Of a stretch of 64,000 nucleotides of DNA, positions 43,325 through 52,258 are shown in pieces (positions within the stretch are counted from its first letter, which is position 1; every line of letters starts with the position of its first letter). The notes under the pieces were generated by a model. It was not told the origin of the DNA and did not search any database. It saw only the letters and a list, made by a program, of their open reading frames with translations. The translations under genes and the position numbers were made by a program. The DNA comes from JAWKRB01 sp041389885 (lineage in GTDB: Bacteria; Myxococcota_A; Polyangia; Polyangiales; Ga0077539), in contig JAWKRB010000007.1 of NCBI GenBank assembly GCA_041389885.1, positions 62,001-126,000 of the forward strand, in the 5' to 3' direction.

Positions 43325-45358
43325 TCAGTCGCGGAGGTACCTCGGGCGGGCTTCTCCCTGCCGCACCTCGATGCGGTGGTTGGCGACGACGCCGCGCAGC
43401 GTCTGCACGGTCCCCGTCGCGTCGGGCCAGCGGACCTCGACCCGGTCGATCTCGCAGGCCGCGCCGAGCCCGAAGTGCGCGACGAGGTCGGTGCCGAGCC
43501 CCGCGAGCCCCCAGTTGCCCTGGATCTCCCGGGTCTGCGTGACGCCTCCGGCGGTGACCCGCACGGTGGCGCCGACGCCCGCGCGGTTCGCGCCGCCCGC
43601 CCCGCGCCCGACGAGGCGCACCGAGAGCCAGTTGCGCTCGTTGGAGACGTTCTCGTAGAAGCGCAGCGCGGCGCGGTTCATCCACGACTGCGCGCAGGTG
43701 CGCGCGAGGGAGGTGCCCACGATCAGGTCGAGGTCTCCGTCGTGGTCGAAGTCGGCGTAGACCATCCCGAGGGCGCAGGGGTGGCGCACGCCCGCGCGAA
43801 TGCCGACCTCCTCGAAGCGCACGCCGTCGCGCTGCGCGAAGAGGTACCCGCGGAGGTTCGGGTAGTCGCTCCCACCCGCCCAGATGTCGAGGCGGCCGTC
43901 GTTGTCGAAGTCGAACATCGCGTTGCTGAGGATCCCCTCGTCGTTGGGGTTGTTGGGGATGGTCAGCCCCGTCGCGGCGCGCCCCGGACGGCGAAAGCGG
44001 GTGTCTCCGCCCGCGGCGGTGTCGTTGAGCAGGAGCTCGGCGCGGTCGCTGTTGCTCCCCACGTCGGCGTGCGCGATCTCGCCGGTGTACAGGTCGATGT
44101 CGCCGTCGTTGTCGACGTCGCCGCAGGCGATGGAGAAGGTGTTGCCGTTGAGGCGCCACGGCGCCTCGTCGACGCTGGGGCGCCAGGTACCCCGCGGCCC
44201 GCTGCCGCCCGCGCCGCACGCGCCCGCCGGGGGCGCGGGCACGGTGCCAGGGCAGCGCCCGGCGCCCGCGGCGCAGTAGCACTGGTAGGTGAGGTTCCCG
44301 CTGGGGTCGCGGTTGGCGTCGCCGCCCACGCCCGACGCCTCGGACTCATCGCGAAAGCGGTCGCCCGCGCTGGTGAACAGGAGGTTGAACTGGCGACCGT
44401 AGGCGGCGCCGAGGAGGTCCATGCGGCCGTCGCCGTTCACGTCGCAGGCGCTGAGGCCGTACAGCGGGCGGGTGTTGGTCACCGACAGGAGCGAGTCGGT
44501 CGACGACTCGAGGAGCAGCCCCGACTCGTCGGTGCGGTCGGCGAAGGCGCCCGCGCCGTCGCCGCGAAAGAGCTGCGACTGCTGCCCGATGACCTGGCCG
44601 AAGACGCTGCTGTGGTACCCGACGTAGAGGTCGACGCGCCCGTCGGCGTCGGCGTCGACGAAGACCGCGCCGATGGTCTGGGGAAAGTCCAGCGGGTCGC
44701 TGGTCGCGTCGCTCTCGGGGCCGAGCGAGAACACGCCGCGCCCGTCGTTGAGCAGGATCGTGCCGCGGTCGCCAGGGTCCATCGCCTGCCCCATGGCGGG
44801 CGACGCGGTGGGGATGGTGCCGGTGTACACGTCGAGGTCGCCGTCGTTGTCGACGTCGGCGAAGGCCACGGCCTGCACCACGCGCCCGGCCGCCGGGTCT
44901 CCGCCTCGCACCGCGAGGAGGTTCGACGCGCGGGTCGACTCGACGAAGCGGCGTCCCCCGCCGTCGGCGGGGCGGTTCATCAGCACCCGCACCCGGTAGG
45001 TGTCGGGCGCGCCGTTGAGGTCGGTGCGCTGGTTCACCACGTCGTGCCAGAGGATCAGGTCGGAGAAGCCGTCTCCGTCGAGGTCGGCGGTCGCCAGGCG
45101 CTTGCCGGTGACCTCGCCCAGGCCCCACGCGTCGCTGCGCTCGCGAAAGGCTGGGCCCGACTCGTCCCACCCCGTGCCCGCGCGGCAGCTCGGCGCCGGG
45201 GGCGGCTCGACGTCGTCACCGACATCGCCGAGTGCGTCCGTCGGCGGGATCGTCACGTCGCCCGCGACGGCGGCGTCGGACGCGGCCATCGGCGTGGTCG
45301 TGCACGCCTCGATCAGCGCGGCGCAGATCAGCGCGGCGCGAAGCTCTCTCAGGTTCAC
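43325..45358 (-). CDS. FG-GAP/VCBS repeat lipoprotein with ASPIC/UnbV C-terminus
   Basis: 677 residues. The signal peptide is followed by a lipobox-like Cys (IEACTT). Calcium-binding FG-GAP/VCBS-type repeats occur throughout: DLDGDGFSDLILWHD, FADVDNDGDLDVYTG, CDVNGDGRMDLLGAAY, CGDVDNDGDIDLYTGE and DFDHDGDLDLIVGTS. The last 110 residues are an ASPIC/UnbV domain (NWLSVRLVGRGAGGANRAGV to RVEVRWPDATGTVQTLRGV). Such CRTAC1-like proteins fold as surface beta-propellers. It shares its direction with the copper monooxygenase-like gene 46 bases downstream, so the two may be co-expressed. The upstream 97 bases are a divergent promoter shared with the adenosine deaminase gene. Confidence 0.8.
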   Translation of the reverse strand: MNLRELRAALICAALIEACTTTPMAASDAAVAGDVTIPPTDALGDVGDDVEPPPAPSCRAGTGWDESGPAFRERSDAWGLGEVTGKRLATADLDGDGFSDLILWHDVVNQRTDLNGAPDTYRVRVLMNRPADGGGRRFVESTRASNLLAVRGGDPAAGRVVQAVAFADVDNDGDLDVYTGTIPTASPAMGQAMDPGDRGTILLNDGRGVFSLGPESDATSDPLDFPQTIGAVFVDADADGRVDLYVGYHSSVFGQVIGQQSQLFRGDGAGAFADRTDESGLLLESSTDSLLSVTNTRPLYGLSACDVNGDGRMDLLGAAYGRQFNLLFTSAGDRFRDESEASGVGGDANRDPSGNLTYQCYCAAGAGRCPGTVPAPPAGACGAGGSGPRGTWRPSVDEAPWRLNGNTFSIACGDVDNDGDIDLYTGEIAHADVGSNSDRAELLLNDTAAGGDTRFRRPGRAATGLTIPNNPNDEGILSNAMFDFDNDGRLDIWAGGSDYPNLRGYLFAQRDGVRFEEVGIRAGVRHPCALGMVYADFDHDGDLDLIVGTSLARTCAQSWMNRAALRFYENVSNERNWLSVRLVGRGAGGANRAGVGATVRVTAGGVTQTREIQGNWGLAGLGTDLVAHFGLGAACEIDRVEVRWPDATGTVQTLRGVVANHRIEVRQGEARPRYLRD

Positions 45359-45455
45359 CGAAGCACCTCGTCAGCCATGGGGTGCCCGGAGCGTACCCCG
45401 CGGCGCGCGGGATGCGATCCCTTGTCGGCGCGCGGCCGACGTGCAAGCCTCTGCC

Positions 45456-46562
45456 ATGACGACCCTGACGCTTGAAGCGATCCGTCGCCTCCCGAAGACG
45501 GACCTGCACGTACACCTTGACGGCTCCCTGCGCCTCAGCACGATCCTCGACCTCGCGAGGGAGCAGCGGGTCAAGCTGCCCGCCGAGAGCCCTGAGGCCC
45601 TCGCCGCGGCGATGCACATCGGCGAGAACACCGGCTCGCTCACCGAATACCTCAAGGCCTTCGACGTCACCCTGAAGGTCTTGCAGACCGAGGAGGCCCT
45701 CGAGCGCGCGGCCTACGAGCTCGGCCTCGACGCCGCCGCCGAGGGCGTGCGCTACATGGAGGTGCGGTACTCTCCGATGCTCCACACGCGCCGGGGCCTC
45801 GCGCTGGTGAAGGTGGTCGAGGCGGTGCTCGCCGGGCTGCGCCGCGCCGAGGAGCAGGCGCACATCCGCTCGAACGTGATCGTGTGCGGCATTCGCAACA
45901 TCTCGCCCGAGAGCTCGCTCGAGATGGCCGAGCTCGCGACGGCGTACAAGAACCGCGGCGTGGTCGGCTTCGACCTCGCGGGCGCCGAGTACGACCACCC
46001 CCCGAAGCACCACCGCGACGCGTTCGCGCTCATTCGCAACAACAACATCAACTGCACGATCCACGCGGGCGAGGCGTACGGCCCCGAGTCGATCAGCCAG
46101 GCCATTCACACCTGCGGCGCGCACCGCATCGGCCACGGATGCAGGCTCCGCGAGGACGGCGACCTGCTGCACTACATCATCGACCACCGCATCCCGCTCG
46201 AGTGCTGCCCGTCGTCGAACGTGCAGACCGGCGCCGTGCGCGACATCAAGAACCACCCGCTGAAGTTCTACCAGGACCTCGGGGTGCGGGTGACGGTGAA
46301 CACCGACAACCGGCTCATCACCGACACCACGGTGAGCAAGGAGCTGTACATCGTGCACACCGAGATGGGCGTCGGCTGGCCCTCGATGAAGAGCATCATC
46401 CTCAACGGCTTCAAGAGCGCGTTCCTGCCCTTTCACGAGCGGCAGACGATGCTCCGCCACGTCGCCATCGAGCTGGCGGCCTTCGAGCGGGAGCTCGCGC
46501 TCGAGCCCACCGACGAGCACCCCGCGCTCACGGCCTCGACCGCGCCCTCCGCGCTCTCGTGA
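45456..46562 (+). CDS. add: adenosine deaminase
   Basis: 368 residues from ATG 45456. Zinc-site and catalytic motifs are complete: KTDLHVHLDGSLR (first two His), CTIHAGEAYGPES (His and catalytic Glu), HRIGHGCRL (His) and VTVNTDNRLITD (Asp pair, where many relatives have TDDP). The middle segment VRYMEVRYSPMLH is typical. It deaminates adenosine or deoxyadenosine to inosine for purine salvage. The frame is open upstream to 45000, but that part is antisense to the FG-GAP gene and the ATG here begins family sequence. It ends ten bases from a convergent lipoprotein gene. Confidence 0.92.
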   Translation: MTTLTLEAIRRLPKTDLHVHLDGSLRLSTILDLAREQRVKLPAESPEALAAAMHIGENTGSLTEYLKAFDVTLKVLQTEEALERAAYELGLDAAAEGVRYMEVRYSPMLHTRRGLALVKVVEAVLAGLRRAEEQAHIRSNVIVCGIRNISPESSLEMAELATAYKNRGVVGFDLAGAEYDHPPKHHRDAFALIRNNNINCTIHAGEAYGPESISQAIHTCGAHRIGHGCRLREDGDLLHYIIDHRIPLECCPSSNVQTGAVRDIKNHPLKFYQDLGVRVTVNTDNRLITDTTVSKELYIVHTEMGVGWPSMKSIILNGFKSAFLPFHERQTMLRHVAIELAAFERELALEPTDEHPALTASTAPSALS

Positions 46563-46571
46563 CCGGCGCCC

Positions 46572-47159
46572 TCAGCGCCCGGTCGCGCTGGCGGTGACCC
46601 GCCCCGTCGCGATGGGCGCGCCGGCGTCGCCCGCGAGCATTGGCGCCACGTCGACCTCGTAGTTGCCCCTGGGCACCCCGACGATCTGAAGGAACTGGTC
46701 GTGCCGACACGCGCAGCGCCCGAGGGCCTCGCGGGTCGGGGCGTCGTAGCGCACGTGCAGCGCGTTGCCCTCCACCGTGGCGGTGAAGGTCGGGCCGGGC
46801 CTGCACCCGTGCCGCACGTTGCGCACCTCGAGCTCGATGCGGTCGCTGCCGAAGTACCCGTGCGCGCTCGCGCCCAGGCGCTCCCTCGCCGGGTCGCGGA
46901 TGCAGTTCAGGTCGCCGACGCGGTAGACGCGAACGCCGTCGCCAGCGTCGCCGACGGCGGCCGCGACCGCGGTCGAGGCGTCGGCCTCTGGGGCGGCCGC
47001 GGAGGCGTCGACCGCCGGGCGAGCGGGCGCGGGCGCGGGCGCGGGCGTCGGAGCCGGCGCGCGAGCGGGCGCGGGACGCTGTGGGGGTCGAGTCTTGTCG
47101 CACGAGGCCAGGAGCGCGAAGGCCAGCGACGCGAGGAGCACGCGAGGAGAGGTCAGCAC
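46572..47159 (-). CDS. hypothetical lipoprotein
   Basis: 195 residues from the GTG at 47159, chosen because GGGAGAA lies at suitable spacing and the product begins with a signal peptide (VLLASLAFALLASC) ending in a lipobox Cys. A Pro/Ala-rich spacer of 60 residues follows, then a folded domain with four Cys (LNCIRDPA, VRHGCRPG, LGRCACRHD) and ending in APIATGRVTASATGR. I recognise no family. An in-frame upstream ATG would give an unlikely Gly/Pro-rich leader. Confidence 0.6.
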   Translation of the reverse strand: MLTSPRVLLASLAFALLASCDKTRPPQRPAPARAPAPTPAPAPAPARPAVDASAAAPEADASTAVAAAVGDAGDGVRVYRVGDLNCIRDPARERLGASAHGYFGSDRIELEVRNVRHGCRPGPTFTATVEGNALHVRYDAPTREALGRCACRHDQFLQIVGVPRGNYEVDVAPMLAGDAGAPIATGRVTASATGR

Positions 47160-47382
47160 CCTGGGACTTCTCCCATCGATGCCCGCAGGAGGGCAAGGCG
47201 GGCCGCCGTCCCCCCCTGGCGGGCCCGCCACCCCCCGCCACCCCCTCGCCACCCTCATTTCGCCACTTCGAGCAGAATTTCTCCTGTGATTTCAAGCCCC
47301 CCATACCTGGCACGGCGCGCGCTCTGGGCTCCCTCGCCGCGGGTCTTCGCGGCGAGAGACCGCAACCAGGAGTGACCGCATC
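47160..47382. promoter_or_regulatory. recA upstream region
   Basis: This divergent stretch between the lipoprotein gene and recA must hold both promoters. The recA ribosome site CAGGAG lies about 11 bases before ATG 47383. A short AT-rich tract (CAGAATTTCTCCTGTGATTT, about 47270-47290) is the most likely promoter area. I saw no classical LexA box of the E. coli or Bacillus type. Confidence 0.35.
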
Positions 47383-48414
47383 ATGAACCAGACAGACAAG
47401 CTCAAGGCCATTCGCAGCGCCATCGGCGTGATCGACAAGCAGTTCGGCAAGGGCACGGTGATGACCCTCGGGGAGGAGTCGGAGTGCCCGGCGGTGGGGG
47501 TGATCCCCAGCGGCTCGGTGGGCATCGACGCGGCGACGGGCGTGGGGGGCTACCCCCGGGGCCGCGTGGTGGAGGTGTACGGCCCGGAGTCGTCGGGCAA
47601 GACCACCCTCACGCTCCACGCCATCGCGCAGGTGCAGCGCGCGGGCGGCGTCGCGGCCTTCATCGACGCCGAGCACGCCCTCGACACCACCTACGCCCGC
47701 GCGCTGGGCATCGACCTCGCGCAGCTGCTCATCTCGCAGCCCGACTCGGGGGAGCAGGCCCTCGAGGTCGTCGACGCGCTGGTGCGCTCGGGCGCGGTGG
47801 ACCTCGTGGTGGTCGACTCGGTCGCCGCGCTGGTGCCGAAGGCCGAGCTCGAGGGCGACATGGGCGACCAGCACATGGGCCTGCAGGCGCGGCTGATGTC
47901 GCAGGCGCTGCGCAAGCTCACCGCGGTCGCGCACCGCAACGGCGCGTGCATCATGTTCATCAACCAGACGCGGCAGAAGCTCGGCGTGGTCTTCGGCAAC
48001 CCCGAGACGACCACCGGGGGCAACGCGCTGAAGTTCTACGCGTCGCTGCGCCTCGACGTGCGGCGCGTGGGCGCGATCAAGAGCGGCGACGAGGTGCAGG
48101 GCGCCCGCACGCGGGTGAAGGTGGTGAAGAACAAGCTCGCGCCGCCCTTCAGGGAGGCCGAGTTCGACGTGCGCTACGGCGTGGGCATCGACGCGATCTC
48201 CGAGCTGATGGACCTCGGCGTCGAGCAGGGGGTGATCGAGAAGACCGGCTCGCACCTCTCCTTCGAGGGCGCGCACCTGGGCAACGGCCGCGAGCGCGCC
48301 CGGGAGGCCATCGCGTCGAACGGCGCGGTGGAGCAGCGGCTGCGCGCGGCGCTCGGCGCGCAGCTCCAGGCCGCCGCGGCGCTGCAGGAGGCGGCGGTCG
48401 GGGACGCGGAGTGA
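47383..48414 (+). CDS. recA: recombinase RecA
   Basis: 343 residues. Walker A GPESSGKTT is at about residues 67-75; VDLVVVDSVAALVPKAELEG (Walker B and following), GDQHMGLQARLMSQALRKLT, FINQTRQKLGVVFGNPETTTGG (loop L2) and KNKLAPPFREAEFDVRYG complete the core. The C-terminal tail is Ala/Gln-rich with fewer acidic residues than in E. coli RecA. It binds single-stranded DNA and drives homologous recombination and the SOS response. No regX or recX gene follows; the next gene is a small Cys-rich protein on the other strand. Confidence 0.96.
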   Translation: MNQTDKLKAIRSAIGVIDKQFGKGTVMTLGEESECPAVGVIPSGSVGIDAATGVGGYPRGRVVEVYGPESSGKTTLTLHAIAQVQRAGGVAAFIDAEHALDTTYARALGIDLAQLLISQPDSGEQALEVVDALVRSGAVDLVVVDSVAALVPKAELEGDMGDQHMGLQARLMSQALRKLTAVAHRNGACIMFINQTRQKLGVVFGNPETTTGGNALKFYASLRLDVRRVGAIKSGDEVQGARTRVKVVKNKLAPPFREAEFDVRYGVGIDAISELMDLGVEQGVIEKTGSHLSFEGAHLGNGRERAREAIASNGAVEQRLRAALGAQLQAAAALQEAAVGDAE

Positions 48415-48421
48415 GCCGGGG

Positions 48422-48640
48422 CTAGGGCGCGAGGCGACGGCAGCGGGTGAAGTCGGCGAGCCCCTCGACGCAGCCCGCCGCCGCGCAGCCCTCGCAGCAG
48501 CCCTCGCGCTCGACGTTGAGCGCCGTCGACTCGTCGCAGCCGCACAGGACCACCGGGTCGACGCACCCCCTGCACGTGCAGAACACCTGCTGCGACCGCC
48601 CGCACCGGCCGCACACGACGGACGTGATCTCCTCGCTCAT
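48422..48640 (-). CDS. small cysteine-rich protein (72 aa)
   Basis: From the ATG at 48640 (MSEEITSVVCGRCGRSQQV). It has eleven or more Cys, in the patterns VCGRCG, FCTCRGC, LCGC and CCEGCAAAGC, suggesting two or more zinc or iron-sulfur knuckles. No signal peptide is visible. It lies convergent with recA (eight bases). The function is unknown; a zinc-ribbon-type small protein is the cautious reading. Confidence 0.55.
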   Translation of the reverse strand: MSEEITSVVCGRCGRSQQVFCTCRGCVDPVVLCGCDESTALNVEREGCCEGCAAAGCVEGLADFTRCRRLAP

Positions 48641-48708
48641 CGCGCGGGGTCGTAGCACGTCCGCCGCGCTTGCGGCGCGCCCGCGGGTCTGTGCTATGCG
48701 CCTGGACC

Positions 48709-49440
48709 ATGCGACGCGCGCTCACGGTCGCCCTCACCACGCTCATCACCTCGGTCTGCGGGGCGCAGCCGTCGGGCTACGGGACCTGGCAGCTCACCCA
48801 GTACTGGATCGCCGCGGAGTCTCCGGCCCTCGCCGACCGGCGCGCGGTGCCCGTGCGCGACCGCGCGGGGCGCACGCTCACGCAGGCCTGCGAGAGCTTC
48901 GCGAGCTGCCTGTGCATGGAGGGCACCGGCCGCTCCTGGGACGGGCGGCTCTTCAACTGGGACACCCGCGTACAGGGCCGCGCGTGCTTCACCGAGGTCG
49001 ACACGAGCCTCTACCCCTACGGGGTCGGGGTGCAGGGCTACGCGCTCGTCCCCTACCGGAGCCTCGCCGTCGACCCGCGGTACATCTCCATCGGCCGCGT
49101 CGTGTCGATCCCGGCGCTGGAGGGCCTGCGCCTCCCAGACGGCAGCGCGCACGACGGCTGCTTCGTCGCCGTCGACGGCGGCGGCGCCATCAACGGGCAC
49201 CACATCGACCTCTTTCTCCCGAGCATCACCGCGTGGCGGCGGCTGCTCCGGGAGGGCGCCCTCCCCTCCCGGGTGCTCATCGAGGTCGACGCGCCCCGCT
49301 GCGCGTACGCCTCACGCTTCGCCATTCACCCGGTGCCCGGCGACCCCCTCCCCGACCTGCGCATCCACGCCGAGCCCGCCGACCCGCCCGGCGCCGACGC
49401 CGGCGCGGAGACGTCCTCGACGCGCCCGCGACACCGCTGA
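48709..49440 (+). CDS. secreted 3D-domain protein (MltA-like catalytic fold)
   Basis: 243 residues from ATG 48709 with a signal peptide (ALTVALTTLITSVCGA). The central part has a 3D (Asp-Asp-Asp) beta-barrel signature: SIGRVVSIPALEGLRLPDGS followed by HDGCFVAVDGGGAINGHHID, where the Asp residues match the catalytic set of MltA-type murein transglycosylases. A Pro/Ala tail ends the protein. It probably acts on peptidoglycan in the periplasm, but the enzymatic activity of stand-alone 3D proteins is mostly unproven. The ATG is preceded by a Cys-rich antisense gene. Confidence 0.7.
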   Translation: MRRALTVALTTLITSVCGAQPSGYGTWQLTQYWIAAESPALADRRAVPVRDRAGRTLTQACESFASCLCMEGTGRSWDGRLFNWDTRVQGRACFTEVDTSLYPYGVGVQGYALVPYRSLAVDPRYISIGRVVSIPALEGLRLPDGSAHDGCFVAVDGGGAINGHHIDLFLPSITAWRRLLREGALPSRVLIEVDAPRCAYASRFAIHPVPGDPLPDLRIHAEPADPPGADAGAETSSTRPRHR

Positions 49441-49483
49441 CGCCCCCCGTCGCCGCGAGACCGTGCTTCAATGCGGCCACCCG

Positions 49484-50806
49484 ATGACGGCCCGACGACT
49501 GGCGGCTTCTGAGATCGCGAAGGGCACCGCGCTCGCGCGGCGCGTGGCAGCGGCGACCAGCGCCGCGGGGGTCTCCTTCGAGCACGACGGCGAGCGGGTG
49601 CGCGCCTTCGAGGGCGAGCCCCTGGCCATCGCGCTCCTCGCCGCCGATCGCCTGGTGCTCTCGCGGAGCCCGAAGCTCCACCGCCCGCGCGGCGCGACCT
49701 GCCTCCGCGGCCACTGCGAGGGGTGCCTCGTGCGCGTCGACGACGAGCCCAACGTGATGGCCTGCCGGGCCCTCGCGCGGGGCGGCGAGTCGCTGCGCTC
49801 GCAGAACGCCTTCCCCAACGCCGCCCTCGACGTGTTCTCTGTCACCGACTGGTTCTTTCCCCGAGGGATGGACCACCACCACCTCTTCGTCGGCGCGGGC
49901 CGCGCGGTGAACGAGACGATGCAGTACTTCGCGCGAAAGATGTCGGGGCTCGGCACGCTCCCCGAGGCGCCGCGGGCCTTCGCCGAGGCCCGCCGCCTGC
50001 GCGTCGACGCCCTGGTCGTCGGCGCCGGCGCGAGCGGCGTCGCCGCGGCGAACGCGCTGTGCCGCAAGGGGTTCGACGTGGCCCTGGCCGACGTGAGCCC
50101 CCGCGTCGGCGGCTCGCGCCTCGACGACCCCACCGACGCGGGCGAGCCCGACGCGCCCGACGCCCGCGTGCGCCTGCGGCTCGGCGCCGCGGCCGTGGCG
50201 TGCTTCGACGACTCGACCCTGCTCGAGGACGCCGAAGGGGTCCTCGAGGTCCGCGCGCGGGTGCGGGTCTTCGCCACCGGCACCCACGACGTGGTGGGCG
50301 CCTTCGCGGGCAACGACCTCCCCGGCGTGCTCACCGCCCGAGCCTTCTGCCGCGCGCTCTGTCACGGCGCGCTGGCCGGCGAGCGCGTGGTCGTCGCGGG
50401 CGAGGGCCCCTGGTCCCGCCGCGCGCGCGAGGCCCTGGCGCAGGTGGCGGGCGCCCGGTGCGAGGCCGCGTCGCCCGCGTCTCTCGCCGCGCTCGGCTCG
50501 CGCCGCGTGGAGCGGGTGGTCACCTCCGCCGACGGCTCCGAGGCCCGCTGCGACGCGCTCGTGGTGGAGGGCACCGCGGCGGCCTCGTACGAGCTGGCGG
50601 GGCAGGCGGGCGCGGCGCTGCGGTGGAGCGAGGCCCGCGCGTGCTTCGAGCCCGCGTGCGACGACGACGGCGCCACCGACGCGCCGGGGGTGTTCGTCTG
50701 CGGCTCCCTGCGCCTGGGCGGCGCCAGCCTCGAGGCCCGCGCGGCCGACGGCGCCCGGGTGGGCGCCCGCGCCGCGGAGCACCTCGCGGGAGGGAGCGCG
50801 CGATGA
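49484..50806 (+). CDS. flavoprotein with N-terminal [2Fe-2S] domain (HcnA/HcnB- or sarcosine oxidase alpha-like)
   Basis: 440 residues. The first 110 residues hold a ferredoxin-like domain: ATCLRGHCEGCLVRVDDEPN with Cys spacing as in HcnA and the sarcosine oxidase alpha N-terminus (fer2_4), and a last Cys in VMACRALA. Then a NAD(P)/FAD-binding domain begins: RVDALVVGAGASGVAAANAL (near residues 176-195), followed by VRVFATGTHDVVGAFAGNDL and the C-terminal GVFVCGSLRLGGASLEAR. The next gene is a separate BFD-like [2Fe-2S] protein (4-base overlap), then a DAO flavoprotein. The trio likely forms one amino-acid dehydrogenase; substrate unknown. Confidence 0.75.
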   Translation: MTARRLAASEIAKGTALARRVAAATSAAGVSFEHDGERVRAFEGEPLAIALLAADRLVLSRSPKLHRPRGATCLRGHCEGCLVRVDDEPNVMACRALARGGESLRSQNAFPNAALDVFSVTDWFFPRGMDHHHLFVGAGRAVNETMQYFARKMSGLGTLPEAPRAFAEARRLRVDALVVGAGASGVAAANALCRKGFDVALADVSPRVGGSRLDDPTDAGEPDAPDARVRLRLGAAAVACFDDSTLLEDAEGVLEVRARVRVFATGTHDVVGAFAGNDLPGVLTARAFCRALCHGALAGERVVVAGEGPWSRRAREALAQVAGARCEAASPASLAALGSRRVERVVTSADGSEARCDALVVEGTAAASYELAGQAGAALRWSEARACFEPACDDDGATDAPGVFVCGSLRLGGASLEARAADGARVGARAAEHLAGGSAR

Positions 50807-51084
50807 GCGAGAAGACCATGGCGTGCCGCTGCGAGGACGTGACCCTCGACGAGATCGAGCGCGCGATCGCCGACGGGCACGACGACCTGGAGTCGCTCAA
50901 GCGCTACACGGGCTTCGGCACGGGGTGGTGCCAGGGTCGGCAGTGCGTGACGGTGTGCGCGCTCGCGCTCGCGGCGAAGACCGGCGAGGCGCCGAGGGCG
51001 CCCATCACCCCGAGGCCCCCCGCGCAGCCGGCGCACCTCGGGGCCCTCGCGTCGCTGGCGAAGCGCGCGCCGGAGGAGGGCTGA
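50803..51084 (+). CDS. small BFD-like [2Fe-2S] protein
   Basis: A 93-residue protein. It has MACRCEDVTLDEIERAI (first two cluster Cys), then YTGFGTGWCQGRQCVTVCAL (last two), the BFD-like [2Fe-2S] pattern that is usually fused at the C-terminus of the larger subunit in HcnB and proline/sarcosine dehydrogenases. Here it is a separate gene, coupled by an ATGA overlap before and followed directly by the DAO-type gene. It probably passes electrons between the two flavoproteins. Confidence 0.8.
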   Translation: MSEKTMACRCEDVTLDEIERAIADGHDDLESLKRYTGFGTGWCQGRQCVTVCALALAAKTGEAPRAPITPRPPAQPAHLGALASLAKRAPEEG

Positions 51085-52254
51085 GTGCGCGCGCGGGTGG
51101 TGATCGTGGGCGGCGGGATCATGGGCCTCGCCACGGCGTACAACCTCGCCCGCCGCGGGATCACCGACGTGCTCGTGGTGGACCAGACCTACCTCTGCGG
51201 CGGCGCCAGCGGGCGCAACGGCGGCGGGGTGCGCGCGCAGTTCTCGTCGGAGGAGAACATCCGGCTGATGCAGGAGAGCATCTCGATCTGCCGCGACTTC
51301 GCGGCGGAGATGCGCATCAACGTCTGGTTTCGTCAGGGGGGTTACCTCTTTCTCACCCGCTCCGACGACCGCGCCGCGGCGCTCGAGGCGAGCGTGGCGC
51401 TGCAGCGGCGCTGCGGGCTGAACACCCGGCTGCTCGAGCCCCGCGAGGCCGCGCGCGTGGTGCCCGAGCTCGACGTGACCGGGGTGGTGCGCGCGAGCTT
51501 CAACCCCGACGACGGCGTGGTGTTCCCCTGGCCCTTCGTGTGGGGCTTCGCCCGCGCCGCGCAGGACCTCGGCGTGCGCGTCGCGACCTTTCACGCCGTC
51601 GAGGGCTTCGACACGGCGGGCGGGAGGATCACCGGCGCGCGGCTGCGCTCGACCCGCGACGGGGCGCCCTCGGGCGAGGTCCTCACCGTCGAGTGCGACG
51701 AGGTGGTGCTCTGCGCGGGCGCCTGGAGCCCCGGCGTCGCGGCCATGGTCGGCGTGTCGCTCCCGAACAAGCCCCACCGCCACGAGATCTGCTCGACCGA
51801 GCCCCTGAAGCCCTGGCTCCAGCCCCTCGTCGCCGACCTCACCGACGGGCTGTACTTCTCGCAGTCCATGCGCGGAGAGATCGTCGGCGGCGTCGCCGTC
51901 GAGCCCGTGCCCGAGGGCATCGACCAGCGCAGCTCGCGGCAGTTTCTCGCGAAGTACAGCGCATCGCTGGTGCGCGCCGTGCCGCGCCTCGCCTCGGTGA
52001 AGGTGCTGCGGCAGTGGGCGGGCTGCTACGACCTCACCCCCGACGGAGGACCCATCGTCGGGCGCTTGGCCGAGCCCTCGAACCTGGTGCTCGCGTGCGG
52101 GTTCATGGGGCACGGGTTCATGATGGCGCCGGTGATGGGGCGGCTGCTCGCGGAGCACGTCGCGACCCAGGAGACCTCGGCGCTCTTCGCGCGGTGGTCC
52201 CTCGACCGATTTCGCACCGGCGCGCTCGTGCGTGAGACCATGATCATCGGCTAG
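51085..52254 (+). CDS. FAD-dependent amino acid oxidoreductase (DAO family; HcnC/sarcosine oxidase beta-like)
   Basis: 389 residues from a GTG directly after the stop of the small iron-sulfur gene. FAD-binding motif VVIVGGGIMGLATAYNLARR is at residues 5-24, followed by GGASGRNGGGVRAQF. VLCAGAWSPGVAAMVGVSLP and the late GCYDLTPDGGPIVGRL plus CGFMGHGFMMAPVMGRLLAE are typical of sarcosine oxidase beta and HcnC. The substrate (sarcosine, proline, glycine to cyanide, or an opine) cannot be read from sequence. No folate-binding GcvT-like partner is present, which argues against classical heterotetrameric sarcosine oxidase. Confidence 0.85.
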   Translation: MRARVVIVGGGIMGLATAYNLARRGITDVLVVDQTYLCGGASGRNGGGVRAQFSSEENIRLMQESISICRDFAAEMRINVWFRQGGYLFLTRSDDRAAALEASVALQRRCGLNTRLLEPREAARVVPELDVTGVVRASFNPDDGVVFPWPFVWGFARAAQDLGVRVATFHAVEGFDTAGGRITGARLRSTRDGAPSGEVLTVECDEVVLCAGAWSPGVAAMVGVSLPNKPHRHEICSTEPLKPWLQPLVADLTDGLYFSQSMRGEIVGGVAVEPVPEGIDQRSSRQFLAKYSASLVRAVPRLASVKVLRQWAGCYDLTPDGGPIVGRLAEPSNLVLACGFMGHGFMMAPVMGRLLAEHVATQETSALFARWSLDRFRTGALVRETMIIG

Positions 52255-52258
52255 CACC

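Noticed and set aside
47160..47382. LexA/SOS box upstream of recA
   Set aside because: No match to the CTGT-N8-ACAG or GAAC-N4-GTTC patterns was seen by eye.
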